This document shows positions 25,111-34,355 of a stretch of 64,000 nt of DNA, piece by piece; the stretch's first letter is position 1; the number at the start of each line of letters is the position of its first letter. The notes under the pieces were generated by a model. That model ran no database searches. It was not told the DNA's origin and worked only from the letters and a program-made list of their open reading frames with translations. A program made the translations under genes and the position numbers. Origin of the DNA: Mycolicibacterium goodii (GTDB lineage Bacteria; Actinomycetota; Actinomycetes; Mycobacteriales; Mycobacteriaceae); the NCBI RefSeq assembly GCF_022370755.2, contig NZ_CP092364.2, positions 5,952,001 to 6,016,000 on the forward strand. Direction: 5' to 3'.

Positions 25111-26010
25111 TCAGGAACTGCTCAATGCCCCAAGCAGCTCCAACTTGTCTGCGTCGGCGGAACCGGGCTCGGCCACGCTGATGATCAGGCGCTGGCCCGG
25201 ATCATCGGGCAGCCGCAGAATCTCCTCGTTGAGCGTCAGCTCACCGACGAGCGGGTGCCGGTAGCGGCGGGGGGTGTGCAGGCAATCTTGTACGGGGCGG
25301 TCGTGCCAGATCGCGGCGAACTCTTCGCTGGCCGTCGTTAGCTCCGCGATGAGCCGGTGAAGATCCAAGTCGTCGGGACGCTCAGCGCTCGCGAGGCGCA
25401 AGTACGCCGTCAACTCCACGGCCTGTTGGCGCCAGTCGGCGAAAAGCGTCCGCATCGCCGGCTGAAGGAACATCCGGCGGGCCTGGTTGGGCGGATCCGC
25501 ACTGCCGATGGCCGCGACCTCACCCGCATCGAGTTGCCACAATGCCAACCCGAGGGCATTGCCGGCCAGGATGTCGGTTCGGCGGCCTACCAGCACCACC
25601 GGGTTGTGATTGGAGCTGATGAGCTCCAGGATCGGGGGCCGCACCTCATCCTCGTGACCGGATGCCCTGGCAGGTGGAAGATTGCGGGCCAGCCGATACA
25701 GGTGCGCGCGTTCATCGGGGGACAGCGACAATTTGTCGGCCAGCGACGACAGGATGGCATCCGAGACCTGGTGTGCTTCGCCTTGTTCCAGGCGCGTGTA
25801 GTACGTCGTGCTGACGCCGATGAGGAGCGCCAACTCATCCCGACGAAGCCCCGGTACGCGCCGCAAAGCCCCATAGGAGGGTTCAATGCCGACCTGTGCA
25901 GGCGTCACGGCAGCCCTCCTGGAGCGAAGGAAGGCGCCGAGTTCGGCCGCAGCGGCCCGGCGTCCCGGTCCGCTGTCGTCCCCTACCTGTGGCGTTGCCC
26001 GGCCGCTCAT
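25111..26010 (-). CDS. MmyB-like transcriptional regulator coupled to a metallo-hydrolase
   Basis: 299 residues. The XRE helix-turn-helix lies at about 25-100 (RVPGLRRDELALLIGVSTTY, YTRLEQGEAHQVSD), and the MmyB ligand domain at 110-290 (NPVVLVGRRTDILAGNALGL, the RMFLQPAMRTLFADW block and HPLVGELTLNEEIL). Its ATG overlaps the metallo-beta-lactamase stop by 4 bp (ATGA), so the regulator is translated with that enzyme and may sense its substrate or product. It shares its domain layout with the regulator at 4.3-5.2 kb but not its context. Confidence 0.87.
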   Translation of the reverse strand: MSGRATPQVGDDSGPGRRAAAAELGAFLRSRRAAVTPAQVGIEPSYGALRRVPGLRRDELALLIGVSTTYYTRLEQGEAHQVSDAILSSLADKLSLSPDERAHLYRLARNLPPARASGHEDEVRPPILELISSNHNPVVLVGRRTDILAGNALGLALWQLDAGEVAAIGSADPPNQARRMFLQPAMRTLFADWRQQAVELTAYLRLASAERPDDLDLHRLIAELTTASEEFAAIWHDRPVQDCLHTPRRYRHPLVGELTLNEEILRLPDDPGQRLIISVAEPGSADADKLELLGALSSS

Positions 26011-26912
26011 GTCAGCTCCATCGGCCGGTAAGGGGTGGGAACCCAGATATACTCGCCTGCCCGGTATGTGACGTTGCCGATACCGGGGAACGGTAGGTGA
26101 GCCGCACCGACAGCCCAGCGTTGCGCCGACACTTCGTCGAGAATGCGTTGCCGCGACATCTTGGCCTGATCGCGGTCGCTGTCGATGTCCATCGCGACAT
26201 GGGGCATCCGCAACTGGACAGCGTGGCTGTGAACGGTATCCCCCCAGAAGAGCACCTGCGGACCGCCTGCCTCGACGAGGAATCCGGCATGCCCGGGTGT
26301 GTGGCCATGCAGATCGATTGCCGTCACGCCGGGAACCGGGTGATCGCCATAGTCGAAGATGTGCAAGCGGCTTTCCTTGCGGTACGGCTCTAGCGCCTCG
26401 GCCGCCCACCCACGGATGCTCAACTGCACGTCGGTCGCGTCGTCCGGGAAGGTGCTGTGGATCCAGTGCCGGAGATCCAGGTCGGCTACGTGCACCAGCG
26501 CATTCGGGAAGACGGCTTGGTCTTGCGCAGTGAGGCCATAGACGTGATCGGGGTGAAGATGGGTGATCAGGATGTCGTCGATGTCGGCGGGGTTTGCTCC
26601 GGCCGCCGAGAGGCTTTCGACCAGGTGCCCTGTGCCCGGGCCCAAGGACGTGCCTGCCCCTGCATCGATGAGCACGACTCGGCCCTGCCGCTCGAACATG
26701 AAGACGTTGACTGCCGTCTGCAATTCTCCCTCCGGAGGGAGGAAAGCATCGGACAGCAGGGCGGCGATCCGATCGGGAGTCTCCCCGTGCATGTCAGCCG
26801 AGAAAATCGGCAACGCCCCGTCGTAGAGAGTGGTCACAACGAGGTCACCGACGCGCGTGCGTTGATATCCGGCACCTTGGGCCGTCAGCGGATCGATCAC
26901 AATGTCGCTCAT
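26007..26912 (-). CDS. Metallo-beta-lactamase-fold hydrolase
   Basis: 301 residues from ATG 26912. The zinc site is ITHLHPDHVYGL (HxHxDH) near residue 120, with further ligands in IDLHGHTPGHAGF and LFWGDTVHS. VVLIDAGAGTSLGPGTGHLV precedes the metal motif as in the lactonase/parathion-hydrolase/AttM-like branch, so an ester or lactone substrate is plausible. No signal peptide is seen. Its stop overlaps the start of an MmyB-type regulator. The frame is open to 27056, but only the region from 26912 has family similarity. The 249 nt upstream, 26913-27161, hold no gene I can support. Confidence 0.83.
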   Translation of the reverse strand: MSDIVIDPLTAQGAGYQRTRVGDLVVTTLYDGALPIFSADMHGETPDRIAALLSDAFLPPEGELQTAVNVFMFERQGRVVLIDAGAGTSLGPGTGHLVESLSAAGANPADIDDILITHLHPDHVYGLTAQDQAVFPNALVHVADLDLRHWIHSTFPDDATDVQLSIRGWAAEALEPYRKESRLHIFDYGDHPVPGVTAIDLHGHTPGHAGFLVEAGGPQVLFWGDTVHSHAVQLRMPHVAMDIDSDRDQAKMSRQRILDEVSAQRWAVGAAHLPFPGIGNVTYRAGEYIWVPTPYRPMELT

Positions 26913-27161
26913 AAAGTCGATGGTGCCCGGCGGTTGTGGGTCTGTGCCTACCCATGTTGTGGATAGGAACAGCGGTGGCGCCCCCTTGCGATGCCGCCAT
27001 GGTGTGCGGCCGGGCAACGCATCGTCGGGCGCGCCGTGTGGCTGACGGTGTTCCAATGCCCATGCCGACGCTTTCCTCCCGGTCGACTCGCATTATCCGC
27101 CGGATCGCGCAGGCATTCCCCTGAATCGCAGATCGCCCGAGCCTTGCCGTGGGTCCTAACC

Positions 27162-28625
27162 TCACCTGCGGGCGACTTCGGCGGGGACGCCATCGGCAAG
27201 GAGAGAACGCCGGCGTCCGTACAACCCGTAGATGATCAACCCACCGCCCAGCCACACGACAAATCTGATCCAGGTCAGCGCGCTCAGGTTCAGCATCAGC
27301 CATAGGAGTGCCACGACCGAGCAGAGTGGAACCAATGGCATCAGAGGCACCTTGAACCCACGGGGCAGGTCGGGGCGCGCACGGCGCAACCAGATCACCC
27401 CCGCCGAGACCAGCGTGAAGGCGAACAACGAGCCGATGTTGACCATTTCAGCGAGCCTCTCGATCGGAAACAGCGCCGCAACCGCTGCGACAACAGTTCC
27501 GCCGAGCATCGTTATCCGCACGGGTGCCCCGCGTCGGCTGGTTCGGGCAAGCCATCGCGGGATCAACCCATCGCGTGACATCGCCAGCAGGAGTCTGGCT
27601 TGACCGAACAGAACCACGATTTGAACGGTGGTCAGGCCGGCCAACGCGCCGAGCGAAATGATGTGTGCCGTCCAGTTCATGCCGTTGGCCGTGAACGCTG
27701 TCGCGAGATTGGCGTCATCACCGGCAGCGCGGAGCGTCGTGTACTTGACCATGCCGGTCAACACAACGACCACGGCGATGTAGAGCACGGTAACGAACAA
27801 CAGTGATGCCAGGATGCCGCGGGGAACGTCACGCTGTGGCCGCCGGGTTTCCTCGGCCGTTGTCGCAACGATGTCGAAACCGATAAAGGAGAAGAACACT
27901 ATCGAGGCGCCGGCCAACAGACCATACCAACCGTAATGGCTACTGCCCGCGTTGGTGATCAGGGACAGCACCGACTGCTCTGCCCTGTCGCCGGTGTATT
28001 CCGCCGGTGGAATGAAAGGGAAGTAATTGGCGACGCGGATGTAGAAGGCCCCGACGACGATGACCAGCACCACGACGGACACCTTGACAACAGTGATCAC
28101 GAGGCTCACCTTCGCCGACACCTTCGCACCGAACGCGAGCAGCGCCGTGACAGCCGCGACGATCAGAACTGCGCCCCAATCGATCGGCGTCGCGAGGAAG
28201 TCTGTGGTGAGCCGACCGACTCCAAGCACCGTGCCGAGGTATCCGGACCAACTTCTGGCAATCACCGCGGCGGCAACCACGAGCTCGAGGATGAGATCCC
28301 AGCCGAGAATCCAGGCCACAAGTTCTCCGAACACGATGTAGGAGAACGTGTATGCGCTTCCGGCGACCGGTACAGCGGACGCGAATTCGGCGTAACACAT
28401 CGCTGCCAGACCACAGGCAACCGCGGCGATGACGAATGACACCGCGATCGCAGGCCCGGCAACATTGCCCGCCGTGGAGGCCGTGAGAGTGAAGATACCC
28501 ACGCCTATCACCACAGACACACCGAACACGGTGAGGTCCCACCACGTCAGATCTCGCCGGAGTCGCGAATCGGGATTGTGGGTATCGGCGATCGCCTGGT
28601 CCAGCGGTTTTGTTCGTCGCGTCAA
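27162..28625 (-). CDS. APC-family amino-acid permease
   Basis: 487 residues and about 12 hydrophobic segments. The N-terminal RTKPLDQAIADT cytoplasmic stretch is typical of cationic amino-acid transporters in actinobacteria. DLTVFGVSVVIGVGIFTLTA is the TM1 substrate-binding unwound helix, and FSFIGFDIVATTAEETRRPQ is the conserved TM6-to-loop region. I prefer TTG 28625 because AAGGGA is spaced correctly before it and family members begin just there; the frame continues to 28676. The neighbours LLM oxidoreductase and MetZ on the same strand suggest import of an amino acid, perhaps a sulfur-containing one. Confidence 0.86.
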   Translation of the reverse strand: MTRRTKPLDQAIADTHNPDSRLRRDLTWWDLTVFGVSVVIGVGIFTLTASTAGNVAGPAIAVSFVIAAVACGLAAMCYAEFASAVPVAGSAYTFSYIVFGELVAWILGWDLILELVVAAAVIARSWSGYLGTVLGVGRLTTDFLATPIDWGAVLIVAAVTALLAFGAKVSAKVSLVITVVKVSVVVLVIVVGAFYIRVANYFPFIPPAEYTGDRAEQSVLSLITNAGSSHYGWYGLLAGASIVFFSFIGFDIVATTAEETRRPQRDVPRGILASLLFVTVLYIAVVVVLTGMVKYTTLRAAGDDANLATAFTANGMNWTAHIISLGALAGLTTVQIVVLFGQARLLLAMSRDGLIPRWLARTSRRGAPVRITMLGGTVVAAVAALFPIERLAEMVNIGSLFAFTLVSAGVIWLRRARPDLPRGFKVPLMPLVPLCSVVALLWLMLNLSALTWIRFVVWLGGGLIIYGLYGRRRSLLADGVPAEVARR

Positions 28626-28742
28626 AAGATCGTCCCTTCGGTCCACGAGAATCGGTCGAAGATACTTCTGCCGCAATGTGTTTCACAGCAACGATGTGGC
28701 CATCCCACCCTGGAGTGGGCGATTCCCTGGTCTCGATGCAGG

Positions 28743-29606
28743 TCACAAGTTCAGCGCGGCAGCCACTTCCACCAATGCGGCGATGTGGTCATCGACGCAC
28801 GCGAACCCCGCACCCATCGTGTTGAGCGAGACGTGACTGGCCCCTACATACCGCCAATCGCGTATATCTTCGACAACCTTGTCCACACCTGCCGGCGTCC
28901 AGGTCACCCGGCCTTCCATTCCGATACTGGCCGGATCACGTCCGGCCTGCCGTGCCGAGTCCTCGATGATGCTCTTCGCTGCATCCAATTCCGCACCTGG
29001 CGGCATCTGCGGAAACCAACCATCTCCGAGCCTGCCGATGCGGCGGTAGGCCGGCGCGCTGTCGGCACCGAACCAAACCGGGATTGGCTGTTGAATCGGC
29101 CGCGGCGAAAGGCCTGCGCCGGTCACCTGCTCGTACATCGAGTGATTGGTGACGCTGCGCTGGCTCCAGAGCTTGCGCATCAGAACGACCTGCTCTTCGA
29201 TGCGTGCACCACGGCGTGAGAACGGCATCCCGAGGGCCTCGTATTCGACGGCGTTCCAGCCGACCCCGACTCCGAGACGGAACCGTCCATTGGTCATCAA
29301 GTCGAGCTCAACGGCCTGCTTCGCGGCAAGTACGGTCTGGCGCTGCGGCAGGACGACAACGCCTGTTACAAGTTCAAGTGGGGTGAGGGCAGCGATGTAG
29401 CCGAACAGTACGAACGGCTCGTGGAAAGTCGTGGAGACATCGAACGGCGCATTCCAACCGGGGTGCACCCGCGGATCGGCCCCTACGACATGCTCAGGTG
29501 CCGACAGGTGTTCAAAACCCAGTCGTGCTACCTCCGTGACATACGTCCGAACAGCGCCGACATCGGCGCCGATCTCAGTCTGGGGCAGGATTACCCCGAG
29601 TCGCAT
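28743..29606 (-). CDS. LLM-class F420-dependent oxidoreductase
   Basis: 287 residues with a luciferase-like TIM barrel. MRLGVILPQTEIGADVGAVR opens the family pattern. LTPLELVTGVVVLPQRQTVL, then LGVGVGWNAVEYEALGMPF, which lines the F420 pocket, and PIPVWFGADSAPAYRRIGRL follow. Such enzymes use F420 or FMN for hydride transfer to varied substrates. AGGAGAGG before ATG 29606 fixes the start. It sits 52 nt after MetZ on the same strand. Confidence 0.86.
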   Translation of the reverse strand: MRLGVILPQTEIGADVGAVRTYVTEVARLGFEHLSAPEHVVGADPRVHPGWNAPFDVSTTFHEPFVLFGYIAALTPLELVTGVVVLPQRQTVLAAKQAVELDLMTNGRFRLGVGVGWNAVEYEALGMPFSRRGARIEEQVVLMRKLWSQRSVTNHSMYEQVTGAGLSPRPIQQPIPVWFGADSAPAYRRIGRLGDGWFPQMPPGAELDAAKSIIEDSARQAGRDPASIGMEGRVTWTPAGVDKVVEDIRDWRYVGASHVSLNTMGAGFACVDDHIAALVEVAAALNL

Positions 29607-29658
29607 GATCAGTCCTCTCCTGACAGCAGGGGTTTCGGTGGCACGGCACCACACGAAC

Positions 29659-30876
29659 CTAGGGCAGCGCGTTCTCCAGATCGGCCAGCAGATCGTCGGA
29701 GTCCTCGAGTCCCACTGAAATCCTCACCACGCCGTCGGACAGTCCGATAGCGGCACGACCCTGCGGGCCCATCGCGCGGTGGGTCGTGGTAGCCGGATGA
29801 GTGATCAACGTCTTCCCGTCACCGAGGTTGTTAGAGATGTCGATGATTCGTAGTGCGTCGAGGACTTGAAACACGCGATCTTTGCCACCGTCCAACGCGA
29901 AGGTGACCACGGTTCCGCCGCCCGCCATTTGGCGCTTCGCCAGGCTGTACTGGGGATGCGATTCCAGGTATGGATAGCGCACCCATCGCACACACGGGTG
30001 CCTGTGGAGGTACTCCGCAATGCGACGCGCCGAGTCGTTGCTGTGCTGCACCCGGACGGGCAGGGTTTCCAGGCCCTTCAACAACGTCCACGCGTTGAAG
30101 GCGCTGATCGTAGGACCGGTGTGCCGCATCAGTTTCTGTACGGGGCCGTCGATGTAATCCTTGTCGCCCAGGATCGCGCCGCCCAGTACACGGCCTTGGC
30201 CGTCAATGTGCTTGGTCGCCGAGTACACCACCACGTCGGCACCGAGTGTGAGCGGCCTCTGGAGCATTGGAGTAGCGAATACATTGTCTATCACCACTTT
30301 CGCCCCGGCCGCGTGTGCCATTTCCGAGACTGCCGCAATATCGACCAGCGACTGCATGGGGTTCGACGGCGATTCGAAAAATACCGCTTGAGTGGGGACA
30401 GACAATGCTTCATCCCACTGTGAGAGGTCTTCGCCGTCAACGAAGACTGTTTCGACGCCCCAACGAGGCAGAATCTCATTGCAAACCACAAAACACGACC
30501 CGAACAGGCTGCGTGAGGCCACCAACCGGTCCCCGGCTGCCAACAGTGCGCCCAACGATGTGAAGACCGCCGCCATCCCGGTGGCCGTCGCTGAACATGC
30601 GGATGCTCCCTCGATGAGCCGGAGGCGCTCCTCGAACATCGATATCGTTGGATTGCCGTACCGGGAGTACACGTAGCGGTCGACCCCGCCGGAGAACGCG
30701 TCCTCCGCCTCGGCGGCAGTCTCGTACACGTAACCCGACGTCAAATACATTGCCTCGGCGCTCTCTTCGAAATGGGAGCGCATAATCCCACCGCGCACGG
30801 CGATGGTCCGCGGTCGGACATTCGGCGGAAGTGCCGCAGGCATACGGATGGGCGCACCCAGACCGTCCTTGCTCAT
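29659..30876 (-). CDS. metZ: O-succinylhomoserine sulfhydrylase (MetZ-type), PLP enzyme
   Basis: 405 residues, Cys/Met-metabolism PLP family. YVYSRYGNPTISMFEERL binds PLP phosphate from the neighbouring subunit, and VVYSATKHIDGQGRVLGGAI contains the Schiff-base Lys. RISVGLEDSDDLLADLENAL is the family C-terminus. The close agreement with mycobacterial MetZ (for example LFGSCFVVCNEILPRWGVETVF) supports formation of homocysteine from O-succinylhomoserine and sulfide. It is not in the usual biosynthetic context, so it may be a second copy serving the adjacent permease and oxidoreductase. GCGGAG precedes ATG 30876. Confidence 0.82.
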   Translation of the reverse strand: MSKDGLGAPIRMPAALPPNVRPRTIAVRGGIMRSHFEESAEAMYLTSGYVYETAAEAEDAFSGGVDRYVYSRYGNPTISMFEERLRLIEGASACSATATGMAAVFTSLGALLAAGDRLVASRSLFGSCFVVCNEILPRWGVETVFVDGEDLSQWDEALSVPTQAVFFESPSNPMQSLVDIAAVSEMAHAAGAKVVIDNVFATPMLQRPLTLGADVVVYSATKHIDGQGRVLGGAILGDKDYIDGPVQKLMRHTGPTISAFNAWTLLKGLETLPVRVQHSNDSARRIAEYLHRHPCVRWVRYPYLESHPQYSLAKRQMAGGGTVVTFALDGGKDRVFQVLDALRIIDISNNLGDGKTLITHPATTTHRAMGPQGRAAIGLSDGVVRISVGLEDSDDLLADLENALP

Positions 30877-31357
30877 GATCGGCTCCGCTGCCCCGCCGGG
30901 AGCTGACCTCGTCCCGCGTTTACGGCTTCGTATCGGTTAACGGTTCCTTCACGGATGACGGTCTGTGCAAGAATCACATCGAGAGTCTTCCAGCGCTCCT
31001 ATGCTGGTCCGGCGATGCTCTATGCGGTATCGACATAGGCCAAGGACAATCGGTCCACCAGCGTGCTACGCCGGTGCTGTGCTGCAGATTGCCGTACCGG
31101 GGATGGTGGAGTCTTGCGATGTATCCGGGGCAACGCTCGACTGCGACAAAACGGACTCTCTGCGACTGCGAGAGACGCTGCCCCGTGCTTGGCGGTGAAC
31201 GTTGCCTGATCGTCCGACTGGCCGGGGCACGACAGTTGCACCCGAGTGCTGATGCACTCGGACCTATCGCGATCTCTCAGATCGCGCCGCGCAACCACCG
31301 CCGTGCCCTTTGGGTACCGGTGCTTCGGTAGGTGTGAGAACACCCGTCCGGTGTGCC
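30877..31357. other. Intergenic stretch with two adjacent hairpins, no gene seen
   Basis: About 480 bp with no frame that looks like a protein. Two perfect inverted repeats lie close together: CCGAGTGC-TGAT-GCACTCGG (31242-31261) and CGCGATCT-CTC-AGATCGCG (31268-31286). They follow the dihydrofolate-reductase-like gene by about 70 nt on the minus strand and may serve as its terminator, although no U-run follows. The promoter for metZ must lie in the left part. Confidence 0.4.
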
Positions 31358-31954
31358 TCAACAAGTCATAGCGGCCACACCAGAAGGTCGCCACCTCGGC
31401 CGATACGTCAGCTCCTGGATGCTGTCGTCGAGCGTGCGGGCCTCGACCAGTTCGAGGTCGAAGTCCGCTGCGCCACACCAGATCGGGTCGTCACCGGTCT
31501 GCCCGGTGATGACGGGGAAGATGGTCACCTGGAGGAAATCGACCAGACCGGCGGCCATCAGTGCGCGGTTCATCGACAGGCTGCCGTGCGAGCGCAGCGG
31601 CACCGTGGACTCCTCCTTGAGTCGGGCGACGACATCAACAGCGTCCCCGTGCACGACGGTCGCGTCCGGCCAGTCGAGGGGCTCTTCGAGCGACGAGGAG
31701 ATCACGATCGCCGGTAGGTGGCGCATGCGGGTGACCCATGGATCGAGCACGTCATCGGCCCCGGAGGCGAGCAGCGCCGTAAACGTGCGATAGGTGTTGG
31801 CGCCGAACACCATCCGCTGATTCTTCTGGTACATCGTGAGACGATGGTCGAGCAGTTCGGGACCCTGCTTGCCCCAGTAGCCGCCCCATTCGCTGGTGGC
31901 GCCGCCGAAGCCGTCGAGGCTGGTGAAGACATCGAAGGTGTAGGTGGCGGTCAT
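31358..31954 (-). CDS. Dihydrofolate-reductase-family protein (RibD C-terminal domain)
   Basis: 198 residues. TYTFDVFTSLDGFGG opens the RibD_C/DHFR-like fold, MVFGANTYRTF is the conserved helix, SHGSLSMNRALMAAGLVDFL is the dinucleotide-binding Gly-Ser region, and ITIFP-like FPVITGQTG follows. Proteins of this family are NADPH-dependent reductases with unknown substrates; this is not a true folate enzyme or riboflavin RibD. It is a single gene on the minus strand, with no obvious partner. Confidence 0.8.
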   Translation of the reverse strand: MTATYTFDVFTSLDGFGGATSEWGGYWGKQGPELLDHRLTMYQKNQRMVFGANTYRTFTALLASGADDVLDPWVTRMRHLPAIVISSSLEEPLDWPDATVVHGDAVDVVARLKEESTVPLRSHGSLSMNRALMAAGLVDFLQVTIFPVITGQTGDDPIWCGAADFDLELVEARTLDDSIQELTYRPRWRPSGVAAMTC

Positions 31955-32080
31955 GCGGCTCTCCTCGAATCGGTGCCATCCCCGTTGAGCATGTACCGAT
32001 ACAGACGGCGATCCCAGGAGAAACTCATCGCGGGGCGCTCGACACCGTGACCGAGGACGGATTCGCCGGGCGACCGCCGG

Positions 32081-32557
32081 CTAGATCAGCGCGTGGCGGT
32101 GCTCTTCGCGCGGTTCGCCGGCGGCTGTCGCGAACTCCTCGATGACTGCTGCGAGCAATTCGCGCCGCTCCGGTGACATCTGCCGCAGGATCCGCCGGAT
32201 GGCACTACGACGGTGGCGAACCACGCGATCGATCAGAGCCTGGCCTTCTGCTGTCAGTGTGAGCGCGATATTGCGACGGTCGGCCGGGTCATCGCGCCGG
32301 TCGATCATGCCGACCTTGAGCAATCGGTCACAGATTCGGCTGGCGTTGGAGGGGCTGACCTGAAGGGCCTCTGCCACCCCGGCCAGGTTCATCGCACCAC
32401 GAGTGGCGATCATCATCATCACGCGTAACTGAGGCACGGTGACGACATCGTCGACAGTGGAGATCGATGCCGCCGTGATGCCGACAAGGGCACGCGCCGC
32501 CCGCATGACCGACTCGACCTGATCGCTTGTCACACCGCCGTTGCCCGTACCGGACAT
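32081..32557 (-). CDS. MarR-family regulator
   Basis: 158 residues from ATG 32557. The winged helix includes VPQLRVMMMIATRGAMNLAG, then ALQVSPSNASRICDRLLKVG and MIDRRDDPADRRNIALTLT, the MarR wing with the DxRxxxLxLT pattern. The remaining helices dimerise. It is divergent from a medium-chain dehydrogenase gene, with 87 nt between starts, so that gene is its likely target. The frame stays open to 32599, but GTGGAG before ATG 32557 makes that start better. Confidence 0.85.
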   Translation of the reverse strand: MSGTGNGGVTSDQVESVMRAARALVGITAASISTVDDVVTVPQLRVMMMIATRGAMNLAGVAEALQVSPSNASRICDRLLKVGMIDRRDDPADRRNIALTLTAEGQALIDRVVRHRRSAIRRILRQMSPERRELLAAVIEEFATAAGEPREEHRHALI

Positions 32558-32591
32558 TCTCGCTCCACTTCCGCCGCCACAATTGTTTCCT

Positions 32592-32627
32592 GAGCGCAAC
32601 TATTTGATGTTTGCAATCACTGCGCTC
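32592..32627. promoter_or_regulatory. Inverted repeat in the marR/dehydrogenase divergent promoter
   Basis: GAGCGCA (32592-32598) and TGCGCTC (32621-32627) form 7-bp arms 22 bp apart across an AT-rich centre. The element lies between the two divergent starts and covers the region where both promoters must be. It is a candidate MarR operator or twin half-site, but no closer consensus is known to me. Confidence 0.35.
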
Positions 32628-32644
32628 CGGCAAGTCTCCATCAT

Positions 32645-33703
32645 ATGCAGGCGCTGACAGTACAGCCGGGCAAAGCCGGAACACTCGCCGTAGGCGAAGT
32701 CGAAGAGCCCGACCCTGGGCCTGGAGAACTGCTGGTGGACGGACTGGCGATCGGCGTGTGCGGTACGGACAAGGAGATCGTCGCAGGCCAGTACGGGTGG
32801 CCGCCTCCCGGTCGTGAGTCCATGGTGATCGGCCACGAATCGCTCGGCCGCGTGGCGGTCGCGCCGCCGAACAGCGCCTTCTCGCCCGGCGATCTTGTCG
32901 TCGGGGTGGTGCGCCGTCCTGATCCGGTGCCGTGTCGTGCCTGCGCGCACGGTGAGTTCGACATGTGCCGCAACGGCCGGTACACCGAACGTGGGATCAA
33001 AGAGATCGACGGTTACGGCAGTCAACGTTGGTCGGTCGAGACCGACTACGCGGTTACCCTCGATGAGGCGCTCGCCGAGGTCGGAATGCTCATGGAGCCG
33101 GCGACGATCGTCGCCAAAGCTTGGGAGCAGGTACGGCGCGTGGGGCAGCGGGCCTACTTCGAGCCCCAACGCGCGTTGATCTTGGGTGCCGGACCCATCG
33201 GACTACTTGCCGCCCTGCTGTCGGTGCAGCAGGGACTCGACACCCACATCCTCGACCGCGTCACCGACGGGCCCAAACCCGGCATCGCCGCGGCACTGGG
33301 AGCGACGTATCACCACAATGACATCGACGACGTCGCCGCCCGACTGGAACCGGACGTGGTGATCGAGGCGACGGGTGCCGGGCCTTTGGTCTTCGGTGCC
33401 ATCGCCAACACCGCCACCTACGGCATCGTGTGCCTCACCGGGGTATCGCCCGCCGGACGGAAGCTGAGAATCGACGCGGGCACCATCAATCGCGAACTCG
33501 TCTTGGAAAACGATGCCGTGGTCGGGTCGGTCAACGCGAACCTGCGCCACTACCGACAGGCGGCCGACGCACTGGGAAAGGCCGACAAGGACTGGCTGGC
33601 GAGCCTCATCACCCGGCGAATTCCGTTGCAGCGAGCCCAAGAGGCGTTCGCCGCTCACTCCGATGATGTGAAAGTGGTCATCACACTCGACGGCTCGAGC
33701 TGA
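32645..33703 (+). CDS. Zinc medium-chain dehydrogenase, glucose-1-dehydrogenase-like
   Basis: 352 residues. IGVCGTDKEIV supplies the catalytic-zinc Cys and GHESLG the His-Glu pair. The structural-zinc lobe reads CRACAHGEFDMC and so has three of the usual four Cys. LILGAGPIGLLAALLSVQQG is the Rossmann nucleotide loop. The RRPDPVPCRAC-FDMCRNGRYTERGI context and the ANLRHYRQAADAL end resemble glucose dehydrogenases that oxidise aldoses to lactones with NAD(P). It is divergent from the MarR gene. Exact sugar specificity is inferred only by family. Confidence 0.8.
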   Translation: MQALTVQPGKAGTLAVGEVEEPDPGPGELLVDGLAIGVCGTDKEIVAGQYGWPPPGRESMVIGHESLGRVAVAPPNSAFSPGDLVVGVVRRPDPVPCRACAHGEFDMCRNGRYTERGIKEIDGYGSQRWSVETDYAVTLDEALAEVGMLMEPATIVAKAWEQVRRVGQRAYFEPQRALILGAGPIGLLAALLSVQQGLDTHILDRVTDGPKPGIAAALGATYHHNDIDDVAARLEPDVVIEATGAGPLVFGAIANTATYGIVCLTGVSPAGRKLRIDAGTINRELVLENDAVVGSVNANLRHYRQAADALGKADKDWLASLITRRIPLQRAQEAFAAHSDDVKVVITLDGSS

Positions 33704-33968
33704 CGTGACGGTGATCGGTGTTGCGTTGGTCATGTGCCTGTGCCCCGACACAGTCGAGGGGAAGGTGTGGCACGGCGTCGGGATACAGTTCGATTCACAA
33801 CATGCAATCGTTGCTTCTCTGCAAATAAAAGCGTAGGACAGAGATGGTGGACCACGCCGATAGATCCGAAGTGTAGGCGCCACAGATCCCAGAGCTGGGC
33901 GACCACTGCACCACACGGCATACCGCATCCGTCTTCGCCGAGGCTGTTCCATCCAGAAGGGAGCCGTC

Positions 33969-34346
33969 ATGACGCAACCGCTCACCATCTCCGGCGCACG
34001 CCGGTCCACGCCGACCGGCTTCGGTACATCGGACGAGGTTGACGAGCAGGAGCGCCTCCGTCGGCAAGTGGTGCAGTTGAAGGAAAAGTTGGCCAGCCAA
34101 CCCGTGATCGAGCAAGCCAAGGGGATGCTCATGCAGACGTTCGGACTGTGCGCCGACGATGCGTTCGGTGTTCTCCGTGTGCTGTCCCAGAACCACAACG
34201 TCAGGTTGCGGTGGGTTGCCGAGCGTGTCGTCGAGTCCTGGACGCTTCGCGGCCCCCGTGCCGACTTCCAAGCGGCCGCCGATTTCCTGCTGTCGCTGGC
34301 AGATGAACGGCCCGGCTGTGATCCCCCCTCCAGGGCTCACGAGTAG
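33969..34346 (+). CDS. ANTAR-domain RNA-binding protein
   Basis: 125 residues. Residues 30-55 form a short charged coil (EVDEQERLRRQVVQLKEKL). Residues 55-105 hold an ANTAR domain: IEQAKGMLMQTFGLCADDAF, then FGVLRVLSQNHNVRLRWVAE. ANTAR domains bind paired hairpins in mRNA leaders to prevent termination. No GAF or receiver domain is attached, so signal input must come from elsewhere or from dimer partners. AGAAGGGAG precedes ATG. The 265 nt before it hold no gene. A second, GAF-linked ANTAR protein is encoded at 61.9 kb. Confidence 0.82.
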   Translation: MTQPLTISGARRSTPTGFGTSDEVDEQERLRRQVVQLKEKLASQPVIEQAKGMLMQTFGLCADDAFGVLRVLSQNHNVRLRWVAERVVESWTLRGPRADFQAAADFLLSLADERPGCDPPSRAHE

Positions 34347-34355
34347 GCTGCGCAT

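Noticed and set aside
33704..33968. Possible small gene before the ANTAR protein
   Set aside because: The only frames are short, lack ribosome-binding sites and show no plausible protein pattern.
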